This document shows positions 52,606 through 60,462 of a stretch of 64,000 bases of DNA, piece by piece. The position numbers and the translations under genes were made by a program. How positions within the stretch are numbered: the first letter of the stretch is position 1; every line of letters starts with the position of its first letter. The notes beneath the pieces are model-generated. The model was not told where the DNA came from. It did not search any database and saw only the letters and a list, made by a program, of their open reading frames with translations. Source of the DNA: Streptomyces phaeofaciens (lineage in GTDB: Bacteria; Actinomycetota; Actinomycetes; Streptomycetales; Streptomycetaceae); the NCBI RefSeq assembly GCF_014648915.1, contig NZ_BMSA01000018.1, positions 62,001 to 126,000 on the forward strand, written 5' to 3'.

Positions 52606-53091
52606 TCATCCGGCGGCGGCCAGGCGCCGCCGGAGCTCCTCCTGCGAGATGTCTTCCATGTGGGTCAGGAATACCCATAGGTGACCGGAAGGATCCTTGA
52701 GGATGACGGTGCGGTCACCGTGGAACATGTCCGTCGGCGGCTGGACGATCTCGGCACCGGCGGCTTCCGCGCGTTCCGCCAGGGCGTCGACGTCCGGCAC
52801 GAAGACGTGCAGCGTGACGGACGTACGTCCGCCGAGTGACGTCGGCGCGGCGAAGGAGGCGGCCTCCGCCTCGCCCGCACCGGCGTCGCCCAGCATCAGG
52901 ACCGATCGTCCGATGGTGATCTCGGCGTGCAGGATCCCGCCGCCCGGAGCGTCGATCCTGAAGTCTTCACGGGCGCCGAACGCGCGCTGGTAGAAGTCGA
53001 TCGCCGCGGCAGCGTCGTCGACCATGATGTGCGGGATCACCGCATAGCGGTAGCGGTCGGGGATCTCGATCTCGGTGGTGTCTTCGGGCAT
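52606..53091 (-). CDS. VOC (glyoxalase/bleomycin-resistance-like) protein
   Basis: 161 residues. Two betaalphabeta modules: VIPHIMVDDAAAAIDFYQRA then HAEITIGRSVLMLGD, and SVTLHVFVPDVDALAERAEA then FHGDRTVILKDPSGHLWVFL. This is the PhnB-like group of vicinal-oxygen-chelate proteins. AAGGGG lies six bases before the ATG. Function may be binding or turnover of a small molecule; the substrate is not evident. Confidence 0.85.
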   Translation of the reverse strand: MPEDTTEIEIPDRYRYAVIPHIMVDDAAAAIDFYQRAFGAREDFRIDAPGGGILHAEITIGRSVLMLGDAGAGEAEAASFAAPTSLGGRTSVTLHVFVPDVDALAERAEAAGAEIVQPPTDMFHGDRTVILKDPSGHLWVFLTHMEDISQEELRRRLAAAG

Positions 53092-53313
53092 GGCGAACCC
53101 CCTTGAAGGCGCCGCCGGTCGGCTCCCGCGGCTCTGGGAGGAACCTAGAAGCTCGAGTTCGATTGAGGTCAAGCGCCGATGCCCATGCCTTGGGCGGACC
53201 CGGTCACGTGCGCCACTGCGCAACCGGGACGGCGGCGCGGTCCCGTGCCGCTCACCGGCCGAAGTGGCCCTCCAGACGGCTCGGGCCGAGGCGGGCGCGT
53301 GGTGGCAGCAGCA

Positions 53314-53349
53314 GCATGGTCGGACTCCAGTTGCGAGGTCCGACCATGC
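53314..53349. terminator. Terminator of the beta-helix gene
   Basis: GCATGGTCGGAC and GTCCGACCATGC are perfect 12-base inverted arms around a 12-base loop, about 50 bases after the stop of the leftward beta-helix gene. The remainder of 53092-53399 holds only the promoter side of the VOC gene. Confidence 0.65.
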
Positions 53350-53399
53350 CGGCCGCATCGGCGCTCCGGACCGTGGATGCCCACCCACGGCTGCCGGCG

Positions 53400-55133
53400 T
53401 CAGTGACGGACGGGCAGGGGAGGCATGGAGGGCATGGCGGGCATGGAGGGCATGAAGGGGTTGGGGAGCACGGAGGGGATGAAGGGGGTGGGGAGCATGG
53501 GGAACCAGTGGTGAGTGTGAGGCTTGTGCAACCCGCAGAGCTTGCCGTGCTTGATGGTGGTGGGGTCCGTGGCGGTGTGCGTGGTGCTGTCGCCGCCCCC
53601 GGTGACCGTCACCGTGTTGATCCCCTGACCCACCTCGCAGTTGCAGGGCACGTCGACGGTGAGTGTGATCGCCGGGTAGCTGGCCCCGGCGGCCAGGGCG
53701 TCGCTGCGCGTGCAGGTCAGCGTGGCCACGGAGCAGATCCATCCGGTGCCCGAGAGACTCGCGGCGGTCAGCCCCTGGGGGAGGACGTCATGGACGGTGA
53801 CCGTGCTGCCGTCCGTGGAGCCGGGCCCGGCGTTGCCGACCGTGATGGTGTACGTGCCGTTCTGGCCTCCGGTGAAGTCCCCCACGTGCGTCTTCTTGAT
53901 CGTCAGGGACGGTCTCCGGGGGCACAGGCCGGCCGGGTTGCTCGTCGCGGCCTGGTTGGCCGTCCAGGTGTTCGCAGTCCCGGCGGTACCGGTGCCGGTG
54001 GTGAGGTCCTCGCAGTCGTACAGGGTGCTGTTCTGCAGCACGTTGCGGGTGACCGTGTTGCCGCCGTTGCCACCGTTGTTCTCGATGAGGACGCCGTCGT
54101 GCCCGCTGCTGCTCACGCTGTTGTCCGAGATGGTGGAATTCGTCAGCGAATTCGGGCCCACGGAAATGCCGTCGCGCGTGACGTTCTGGATGGTGTTGTT
54201 GCTGATCTGGACCTGATCGCTCGGCAGAGGCACGAACGTGTCCGAGCGAATTCCGTGGTAGCCGCCCTGGATGTTGTTCCGCAGAACCTGGAGTACGTGG
54301 TTGTCGTCTCCGATGAAGATGGCGGGCCCCGTGTTGCCGACGGCCTGGTTGTCGGTCACCAGGCTGTCGTTCGAGCGGAAGATGTTCAGTAGCGATTCGT
54401 CCTGGTGCGAGACGTTGTGATGGATGTTGACGCGCACGGTGTTCTGGTACTTGTCGAGGGTGATCGCGCCGTTCTTGTTCTGGAAGAAGGCGTTGTTGTC
54501 GATCAGCGCGTTGTCCAGGCCCTGGTCGGAGTAGATACCGTTGCCGGCCGCAGGCTGGACCTGGAATCCTGTGTTGTTCAGGCGGATGCAGTTGCGCGCG
54601 ACCTCGGACTGCGTCGCGCCGCTCGCGTTGTAGTACATTCCCGCCGGGTTGCCCTGGATCACGTTGTTCGTGATCAGGTAGCCGGAGTGGGCCACGGAGG
54701 TGTTGATGCCGTAGCCGCCGAGGTTGGAGCCCTGGTTGTTCTGGACCGTGAAACCCCGGAACTGGATGTTGTCTTCCCGGAGGTTCACGAGCCCCTCGCC
54801 GGTGGCGCTCGTGAAATCGATGATGGAGTCGACCGTCGGGTCCGGCGCCACGAACTGGTCGCAGTTCTGCGGGAGAGTGGTCTCGCCTTCCAGTGTGAGA
54901 TCCGGTTTGGTGACCTCGACGATCTCGTTGTAGGTGCCGGGGCAGACATGGATCGTGTCACCGGCCACTGCCGCGGTCACGGCGGCCCCGATCGTCGTGT
55001 AGGTGGCGTTCGGGCAGGTCGCCGTCGGTCCGCCGGCGGAAACGATGAGCGTGGAAGCGGCGTAGCTGGGGGCGGCCGGCAGCGCTGCGGCCATTGCTGC
55101 GACCACCGGCAAGAAGGCGTATGCCTTTCTCAT
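53400..55133 (-). CDS. Secreted right-handed beta-helix protein with DUF11 domain
   Basis: 577 residues. Signal peptide FLPVVAAMAAALPAAPSYAA. A pectate-lyase-like start (YTTIGAAVTAAVAGDTIHVC, PGTYNEIVEV) leads into many parallel beta-helix coils rich in Asn (NNVIQGNPAGMYYN, ISNNTIQNVTRDGISVG). A DUF11/CARDB-like module follows at about 410-525 (NGTYTITVGNAGPGSTDGST). The C-terminus is a Pro/Met/Phe-rich repeat (PSMPAMPSMPPLP). The fold suggests carbohydrate binding or cleavage; no catalytic residues are assigned. The upstream DNA repeats TCCTCACCTGTTT twice. Confidence 0.85.
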   Translation of the reverse strand: MRKAYAFLPVVAAMAAALPAAPSYAASTLIVSAGGPTATCPNATYTTIGAAVTAAVAGDTIHVCPGTYNEIVEVTKPDLTLEGETTLPQNCDQFVAPDPTVDSIIDFTSATGEGLVNLREDNIQFRGFTVQNNQGSNLGGYGINTSVAHSGYLITNNVIQGNPAGMYYNASGATQSEVARNCIRLNNTGFQVQPAAGNGIYSDQGLDNALIDNNAFFQNKNGAITLDKYQNTVRVNIHHNVSHQDESLLNIFRSNDSLVTDNQAVGNTGPAIFIGDDNHVLQVLRNNIQGGYHGIRSDTFVPLPSDQVQISNNTIQNVTRDGISVGPNSLTNSTISDNSVSSSGHDGVLIENNGGNGGNTVTRNVLQNSTLYDCEDLTTGTGTAGTANTWTANQAATSNPAGLCPRRPSLTIKKTHVGDFTGGQNGTYTITVGNAGPGSTDGSTVTVHDVLPQGLTAASLSGTGWICSVATLTCTRSDALAAGASYPAITLTVDVPCNCEVGQGINTVTVTGGGDSTTHTATDPTTIKHGKLCGLHKPHTHHWFPMLPTPFIPSVLPNPFMPSMPAMPSMPPLPVRH

Positions 55134-55420
55134 TTCCTCACCTGTTTCTCAATTCCTCACCTGTTTGGTCCTCGCGGCAGACCGGAAAAGGCAGCCATGA
55201 TGGCAAAGCGGTTCGCCGCCTGTGTTGGGGGCTGCCGACCCGGTGAGGATCATGCCGACTTTTCGCGCGACGGAATCAGGGATGCGGCAGAGCTACTCGA
55301 ACGCCCGGAAAGGTCACACGTTCGAACCAAGGCTCCATGTTCGGTGGCCGGTGCTTCGTAAGCGCTCCGAACCACCGGCAGGCCAACGGCTGGTCCCCGC
55401 ACACCCCGCAACACGCCTGA

Positions 55421-55453
55421 AAGCGGCGGCCCCGATCATCAGGGCCGCCGCTT
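55421..55453. terminator. 12-bp-stem terminator hairpin
   Basis: AAGCGGCGGCCC and GGGCCGCCGCTT are perfect arms with a nine-base loop. It lies downstream of the minus-strand sigma-factor operon and upstream of the beta-helix gene, so it probably ends the sigma operon transcript. Confidence 0.65.
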
Positions 55454-55623
55454 CGCCGTGTTCGCACACCCGCGTCGTTCGCTGAATCCGTCCCCGGTGG
55501 CGCGGGGACGACGTCATGCCGGCCGAGCCCAGCACCGTAGAAGCCGAGTCGGCGGCGCAGCGCGGGAACGACCGATCGAGGAACGACCGGTCGATCGCGT
55601 GCGGGCTGCCGTTCAGATGAGGT

Positions 55624-55761
55624 TCAGGAGGTCGAGCCGGCGGCGGACGGGTTCGTAGGGGGTTCGTAGGAGATCCCCTCCAGGCCGGCCGCGATGTTCG
55701 CGTGGCCCGCCGCGCGGAGCCGGTTGAAGTCGACGGGGGCGTTCGTGGGCTCGCGGTCCAC
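55624..55761 (-). CDS. Possible short coding remnant
   Basis: A GTG frame of 45 codons reads VDREPTNAPVDFNRLRAAGH then ANIAAGLEGISYEPPTN. Composition looks coding, but there is no ribosome-binding site and I do not recognise it. The rest of 55134-55780 holds only the terminator at 55421-55453. Confidence 0.25.
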   Translation of the reverse strand: MDREPTNAPVDFNRLRAAGHANIAAGLEGISYEPPTNPSAAGSTS

Positions 55762-55780
55762 GGGGCAGGCCGTGGCATGG

Positions 55781-56161
55781 TCACCGGAGAGCGGTCGGGA
55801 CGGTGATGTCGGACGTCGGTTCCTCCGCGGCCTTCGCTGCCGTGTGCGCCTTGGTGAGGGTGCAGACGCCGTCCACACACTGGCGCTCCAGACGGCCGCG
55901 GGAGATGGTCTGCGCCAGGCCTACCATCCAGCAGGTGGGGCAGCCGCGGAAGGCGATCAGGGCCAGCGGGGCGGCCAGCAGGGTGGCCGGGCCGGCGACC
56001 GGCATCAGGGCGATCGAGCCGATGATCAGCCCGAAGCCGATGGCGCCGCGCGCCAGATGGCGCGGGACGGACTTGCTGGCGAAGTTCACCTCGGGCGCCG
56101 CGGACTGTGCGACGGCCCGGGTTTTCGCCCCCTGCCGGGGCTCCACGGTGTGCACGGTCAT
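55781..56161 (-). CDS. Membrane protein with two CxxC-type motifs
   Basis: 126 residues. Two hydrophobic segments (ARGAIGFGLIIGSIALMPVA and TLLAAPLALIAFRG) are followed by GCPTCWMVGL and ERQCVDGVC, paired cysteines like those of small YgaP/DUF2892-like proteins. The motifs could bind metal or act in thiol exchange. Its start overlaps the sigma-factor stop by four bases, so it is translated in step with the sigma factor and may modulate it. Confidence 0.75.
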   Translation of the reverse strand: MTVHTVEPRQGAKTRAVAQSAAPEVNFASKSVPRHLARGAIGFGLIIGSIALMPVAGPATLLAAPLALIAFRGCPTCWMVGLAQTISRGRLERQCVDGVCTLTKAHTAAKAAEEPTSDITVPTALR

Positions 56162-56751
56162 GAGTCTCCTTCGACTGGTTGGCCGATGGCTTGATCGGGT
56201 ACCTGGTCGCTCACCGTCAGCGAGTGACGCAGTGTCGCGCGTGCTCTGTGCAGCCGCGACTTCATCGCGGCGTTGCTCAGGCCGAGCGCATGGGCGACGG
56301 TTCTGCCGGGCAGGCCCTGGACGTCCCGCATGATCAGGACCTGCCGTTGGTCACGGGGCAGAGCACTGACCGCGGCCGCGATCCGCTCCGCCTCCAGCCT
56401 GTGCAGCACCGCGTCCTCGGCGGACGGTTCCGCGGACGCGTCCGGTTCGGCCGACGCCTCGTCGCTCCGCGAGACGAGCAGTCGTACCTGCCGCAGGCAT
56501 TCGTTGCGCACGATCCGGAACATCCATGAGGCAAGCGCGCCAGTGGCCCGCAGGGTGCCGATCTTCCGGTAGAGGATGATCAGCGCCTCCTGCGCCGCGT
56601 CCTCCGCGTCCTGCGGTGAGGCGCACAGCGACAGGGCGAACTTGCGCACGTGCGGCTGCGATTCCATGACGACGGTGGTGAGCGACCTGACGTCGCCGTC
56701 CTGAGCGGCCTTGATCAGCCGCTCGTCCGGCCAGGGGAAGCGTTGGTTCAT
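56158..56751 (-). CDS. ECF-type RNA polymerase sigma factor
   Basis: 197 residues. Region 2 contains DAEDAAQEALIILYRKIGTL and ALASWMFRIVRNECLRQ; region 4 contains LPRDQRQVLIMRDVQGLPGR and LGLSNAAMKSRLHRARATLR. There is no adjacent classical anti-sigma factor with an HxxxCxxC motif; the cysteine-paired membrane protein downstream is the only candidate partner. Length is normal for the family. Confidence 0.9.
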   Translation of the reverse strand: MNQRFPWPDERLIKAAQDGDVRSLTTVVMESQPHVRKFALSLCASPQDAEDAAQEALIILYRKIGTLRATGALASWMFRIVRNECLRQVRLLVSRSDEASAEPDASAEPSAEDAVLHRLEAERIAAAVSALPRDQRQVLIMRDVQGLPGRTVAHALGLSNAAMKSRLHRARATLRHSLTVSDQVPDQAIGQPVEGDS

Positions 56752-56792
56752 CTGCTACTCATACAGGGAGGCGTTCCGTGCCCGGGCGCCGG

Positions 56793-56882
56793 TCAGCTTC
56801 GGCCCTTGTAACGCCGCATCAGGTGCCAGCTGCACGCGCCCACGAGCAGGGCGCCGATCACTACGAGGCCAGTGACCATCAT
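56793..56882 (-). CDS. 29-residue membrane peptide upstream of the sigma factor
   Basis: The frame reads MMVTGLVVIGALLVGACSWH then LMRRYKGRS. It is one membrane helix followed by a basic tail. GGAGGA sits seven bases before the ATG. It lies 41 bases before the sigma factor on the same strand and is probably the first gene of that operon. Too short for usual gene callers. Confidence 0.55.
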   Translation of the reverse strand: MMVTGLVVIGALLVGACSWHLMRRYKGRS

Positions 56883-56990
56883 GGGTGTTTCCTCCCGGTT
56901 CCGCCGGCCCGTTCGGCCGGTACACAGACAAGAGGCGGGGAGGTCCGAAAAGGATTCACCTCGCAGAAAGCACCCCGCCCCGGCGTCTGA

Positions 56991-57300
56991 GCCGTCGCCG
57001 CACTCGACGAGCCGACCCGCAGGAGGCTCTACGACCACGTCGTGCGCCGGCCGGGACCGGTCAGCCGCGACGAGGCCGCCGAGGCCGCGCTCCAGCAAGC
57101 AGGTCACCGTCAGCCTGCCCGAGCGGCACTACGAGCTGGCCGGACGGCTCCTCGCCCAAGCGCTGGAGGAATCCGAGGCCACCGGTGAACCGGCCCGAGC
57201 GGTCCTGCACCGAAAGGCCCACGAGCTCGGCACGGAGCTGGCCGGACCGGGGCAGGGAGACCTGTTGGCCGCGCTGGAAGGGAACGGCGGCTGCGGAAGC
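56991..57300 (+). pseudogene. HTH regulator (ArsR/IclR-like) remnant
   Basis: One frame reads AVAALDEPTRRRLYDHVVRR then PGPVSRDEAAEAAL, the first helices of an ArsR-like helix-turn-helix. Another frame continues KQVTVSLPERHYELAGRLLA then QALEESEATGEPARAVLH, the effector half of the same family. The recognition helix between is deleted and the frame is broken. Confidence 0.55.
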
Positions 57301-57311
57301 GCTCCGCCAAC

Positions 57312-57326
57312 TAGACGACTGGTCTA
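57312..57326. promoter_or_regulatory. TetR operator, copy 1
   Basis: TAGAC-GACTG-GTCTA is a perfect dyad 22 bases before the TetR gene. The closely similar site at 58007-58021 precedes the DJ-1/PfpI gene. Together they point to autoregulation plus control of the neighbour. Confidence 0.7.
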
Positions 57327-57348
57327 TTCGGGGAGTACGGTCGGAGGC

Positions 57349-57945
57349 ATGCCAGCCAGCACAGCACGCAGCACCGACACCCGTCGGAACATCCTCGACG
57401 CCGCCCGGCGGATCATGGCCCACAAGGGCTACTCCGCGGTCGGCCTCAACGAGGTGCTTGCGGAGGCTGGCGTGCCGAAGGGCTCCTTCTACCACTATTT
57501 CGCCTCCAAGGACGCCTTCGGCGAAGCCCTGCTGAAGAGCTACTTCGACGAGTACCTCGCCGACATGGACCGCGTACTCGCGCAGCCCGGCCGGTGCGCC
57601 GCCGAGCGCCTGATGGCCTACTGGCAGCTGTGGCGGGAAACGCAGAGCTTCGACGAGTGTCAGGGCAAGTGCCTCGCCGTGAAGCTCGGAGCCGAGGTCT
57701 CCGACCTGTCCGAGCCCATGCGGCTGGCACTCAAGGAGGGGACGGGCGCGATCGTCGACCGGCTCGAGCGGACCATCACCGGCGGTCTCACGGACGGATC
57801 GATCGTGATCGACGGCGCGCCGCGCGAAACGGCCCAGATCCTCTACGACATGTGGCTCGGTGCCAGCGTCATGGCCAAGATCCACCGTAGTCTCGAACCC
57901 CTCGACGCCACCACGGCGATGACCCGCCGGCTCCTGCACCTGTAG
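57349..57945 (+). CDS. TetR-family regulator (NemR-like)
   Basis: 198 residues. HTH: RRNILDAARRIMAHKGYSAV then GLNEVLAEAGVPKGSFYHYF. The effector domain has QSFDECQGKCLAVKLGAEVS, the cysteine-containing block seen in NemR/AcrR-like sensors of electrophiles, where Cys modification releases DNA. GGAGG lies only one base before the ATG, so translation may be leaderless or inefficient. Likely represses itself and the DJ-1/PfpI gene. Confidence 0.88.
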   Translation: MPASTARSTDTRRNILDAARRIMAHKGYSAVGLNEVLAEAGVPKGSFYHYFASKDAFGEALLKSYFDEYLADMDRVLAQPGRCAAERLMAYWQLWRETQSFDECQGKCLAVKLGAEVSDLSEPMRLALKEGTGAIVDRLERTITGGLTDGSIVIDGAPRETAQILYDMWLGASVMAKIHRSLEPLDATTAMTRRLLHL

Positions 57946-57958
57946 GGGCGGTCAACGC

Positions 57959-57994
57959 CCCCTGATCCGGGAACCGCCGGATCAGGGGCATTTT
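57959..57994 (+). terminator. Intrinsic terminator of the TetR gene
   Basis: CCCCTGATCCGG and CCGGATCAGGGG form a perfect 12-base stem with a six-base loop, followed by CA and TTTT. It separates the TetR transcript from the next gene, which must have its own promoter. Confidence 0.8.
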
Positions 57995-58006
57995 CCCGCC
58001 GGTCAC

Positions 58007-58021
58007 TAGTCGACCGGTCTA
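58007..58021. promoter_or_regulatory. TetR operator, copy 2
   Basis: TAGTCGACCGGTCTA matches the first site TAGACGACTGGTCTA at 13 of 15 positions. It lies 16 bases before the DJ-1/PfpI start, in the promoter region after the terminator. Confidence 0.65.
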
Positions 58022-58037
58022 CTCATAGGAGAACCGC

Positions 58038-58727
58038 ATGAAGGTCCTGATCGTCCTCACCTCACACGACGAGCTCGGCGACACCGGCCGCAAGACCGGC
58101 TTCTGGCTGGAGGAACTGGCGGCGCCCTACTACCACTTCAAGGAGGCCGGCTGGGAGATCACCCTCGCTTCCCCCAAGGGCGGCCGGCCGCCGCTGGATC
58201 CCAAGAGCAACGAGACCGCTTTCCAGACCGAGCAGACCCGCCGGTTCGAGTCCGACGCGGAGGCGACCGCGGCGCTGGCGAACACCGTGCGCCTGGACTC
58301 CGTCTCGGCGGCGGACTTCGACACCGTCTTCTACCCCGGCGGCCACGGCCCGCTGTGGGACCTGGCCGAGGACGCCGACTCCGCTCGTCTGATCGAGACG
58401 ACCCTGCGCTCGGGCAAGCCGCTCGCGCTGGTCTGCCACGCTCCCGGCGTCCTGCGCCACACGGTCAACGAGGACGGCACGCCGCTGGTGAAGGGCCGGA
58501 AGGTCACCGGATTCACCAACTCGGAGGAGGAAGGAGTCGCACTCACCGAGATCGTCCCCTTCCTCGTCGAGGACGAACTCAAGCACCTCGGCGCCGTCTA
58601 CTCCAAGATCGGCGACTGGCAGCCCTACGTCGTGGCGGACGGCCTCCTGATCACCGGCCAGAACCCGGCATCCTCGGGCCCGGCAGCCGAGGCCCTCATC
58701 AAGCTGACCAACGCAGTCGGCGCCTGA
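58038..58727 (+). CDS. DJ-1/PfpI (Hsp31-like) family protein
   Basis: 229 residues. The nucleophile elbow is ALVCHAPGVL (Cys) with an upstream Glu in TGFWLEELAAPYYHF, the Hsp31/glyoxalase III pattern. FYPGGHGPLWDLAED is the conserved oxyanion loop. Members detoxify methylglyoxal or act as chaperones and deglycases. AGGAG is well placed before the ATG. Paired operators link it to the NemR-like regulator, consistent with an electrophile-stress response. Confidence 0.9.
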   Translation: MKVLIVLTSHDELGDTGRKTGFWLEELAAPYYHFKEAGWEITLASPKGGRPPLDPKSNETAFQTEQTRRFESDAEATAALANTVRLDSVSAADFDTVFYPGGHGPLWDLAEDADSARLIETTLRSGKPLALVCHAPGVLRHTVNEDGTPLVKGRKVTGFTNSEEEGVALTEIVPFLVEDELKHLGAVYSKIGDWQPYVVADGLLITGQNPASSGPAAEALIKLTNAVGA

Positions 58728-58861
58728 ACGGCTCACCGCCCTGCACCGGTCGTCTCCGCATCCGTTCGGGCCGGGTGGCCGCTGTGCCGATCCGGTCCGG
58801 ACGGCCCCCGTATCGCAGCGCAACCCGGTCGGCGGCCACATCCATCCGGGCATGATGCGCG

Positions 58862-59458
58862 TCAGCGGGTGATCGAGACGGCGAAGGGCGCGAACCCCCT
58901 GGACCGGATCACATGAGGGACGAACAGGACTGCGGCCTCGGCGGCCTGTGCGGTCTCGATCCCGCCGAGGTCCGTGATCCACTCCCGGTGCCAGCCGAGG
59001 TCTTCGAGAAGCCCGTGGACGACCTGCTTGGCCTCCGCGTCCTCGCCTGAGAGGAAGGCGGTGGGCGACTGGGCGAGTGCGGCGGGCGCCGTCATCACCG
59101 TGTAGAGCATGGTGTTGAGCGTCTTGACGACGCGCGTGCCCGGGAGCGCTGCTTGGAGTTGCTCCCCGAGGCTTGAGCCGGGGTAGAGCAGGTTGGCGGG
59201 CAGTCCGTCCGGTCCGTCGACGGTGGCGTTGGAGACGTCCACGAGGATCTTGCCCTCCAGCTCCCCGCGCAGCGCGAGGAGCCGTTCCAGCGAGCCGGCG
59301 CCCGGCGTGGCGTTGATGACGATCTGCCCTGCCCGGGCGGCGTCGGTGGCAGCGCCTGGCGAGCGGTCCGCCACGGTCACCTGATGCCCGGCCCGGGTGA
59401 GGGCTGCGAACAGGCTGCCGCCGACGCGGCCGTTTCCGAGTACGGCGATCATGGTCAT
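58862..59458 (-). CDS. NADP/F420-dependent reductase-like protein
   Basis: 198 residues. The start MTMIAVLGNGRVGGSLFAAL is a Rossmann dinucleotide motif; IVINATPGAGSLERLLALRG and VVKTLNTMLYTVM match the F420-NADP oxidoreductase group (PF03807). In Streptomyces these use NADP or F420H2. GGAAGG is about ten bases before the ATG. It is followed upstream on the same strand by the IMPase-like gene, 40 bases away, so the two are cotranscribed. Confidence 0.85.
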   Translation of the reverse strand: MTMIAVLGNGRVGGSLFAALTRAGHQVTVADRSPGAATDAARAGQIVINATPGAGSLERLLALRGELEGKILVDVSNATVDGPDGLPANLLYPGSSLGEQLQAALPGTRVVKTLNTMLYTVMTAPAALAQSPTAFLSGEDAEAKQVVHGLLEDLGWHREWITDLGGIETAQAAEAAVLFVPHVIRSRGFAPFAVSITR

Positions 59459-59498
59459 GTTGATCTGGGCCTTCCGGTGCTTGTCGTTCTTGCGGTGG

Positions 59499-60332
59499 TC
59501 AGCGCGAGAGCGTCGCGACGGCATCGGCGTGCACACCGGGCGCGGCGGCCAGCAAGCTCGCGCTCTCCGGTGTCCAGGGGCGGCCCTCGGCGTCGGAGAT
59601 GCGTCCGCCGGCCTCGGCGACGAGCAGTGCGCCGGGCAGCAGGTCCGCCCGAGCCCCGGCGAACTGCCAAAAGGCGTCGATCCGACCGGCGGCCACGTTC
59701 AGCAGGTGCAGGGTCGCGGGCACGGACGTCCGCACCACCAGGGCGTCGAGCAGCATGGCGGTGATCGAGGAGCCGATGCGCCGTACGATCGCTTCGTCTT
59801 CGTCCGGCCTGGCCTGACTCGTGGCCACGAGGCTCAGTCCGAGGTCCGTGGCCTCGGAAACGCGCAGCGGCCGGCCGTCGAGGTAGGCGCCGCCGCCCGC
59901 GAGCGCGGTGTAGGTGTCACCGGTCAACGGCAGGTGGACCGCGGTGAGCACCGGCCGGTTCTCGCGCACGAGCGTGGCCGTCACCGCCCACTCCTGGAGG
60001 CCGTGCAGGTGATTGACGTTGCCTTCGGCCGGATCCACGACCCACCATTCGCCGGGAGGCAGGGCCCCGCCCTCGAGCTCTGCCTCCACCCAGCCGGCTT
60101 TCGGCCGCAGGAGTGCGAGGCGTGGCCGCAGGACATCGAGGACCGCGCCGTCGTTGGCGGCGAGCGCGCGCATCAGCTCTTCGCGCGTCCGGTACCGGAC
60201 CACGCCGCCGAACCGCTCGCGCAGTGCCGATCCCGCCGCGCTTACGGCGATCGCGGTCTGCGCGAGCAGGTCGGCGTCGGACGCGGCAGCGGTGACTGTG
60301 GCACTACCAGCGTTCTGAATGGATTCGGGCAT
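59499..60332 (-). CDS. Inositol-monophosphatase-like protein with altered active site
   Basis: 277 residues of the IMPase fold. The usual motif WVVDPIDGT is WVVDPAEGN here (Asp100 kept, next metal Asp replaced by Glu103, Thr by Asn). The usual GEE upstream is not visible. The second motif region has FAGARADLLPGALLVAEAGG with one Asp where WDxAAG is expected. It may still bind metal, but the substrate is unclear. Divergent from the LysR gene. Confidence 0.75.
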   Translation of the reverse strand: MPESIQNAGSATVTAAASDADLLAQTAIAVSAAGSALRERFGGVVRYRTREELMRALAANDGAVLDVLRPRLALLRPKAGWVEAELEGGALPPGEWWVVDPAEGNVNHLHGLQEWAVTATLVRENRPVLTAVHLPLTGDTYTALAGGGAYLDGRPLRVSEATDLGLSLVATSQARPDEDEAIVRRIGSSITAMLLDALVVRTSVPATLHLLNVAAGRIDAFWQFAGARADLLPGALLVAEAGGRISDAEGRPWTPESASLLAAAPGVHADAVATLSR

Positions 60333-60462
60333 GGCGGTACTCCCATCTCGGCAGGGGGGCTAAGGCGAGGGCGAAATCTTCGATCTTTGCGCCCGCACCT
60401 CGAAGGTATGAGCACGAAGCATTAACCTCAAGTGCATGTAAAGCATGGCTAGAGTGACTCAC

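Noticed and set aside
53400..53460. Short tandem GGCATGGAGG-like units taken for a CRISPR or VNTR array
   Set aside because: The units are in frame and encode the Met/Pro tail of the beta-helix protein; there are no spacers.
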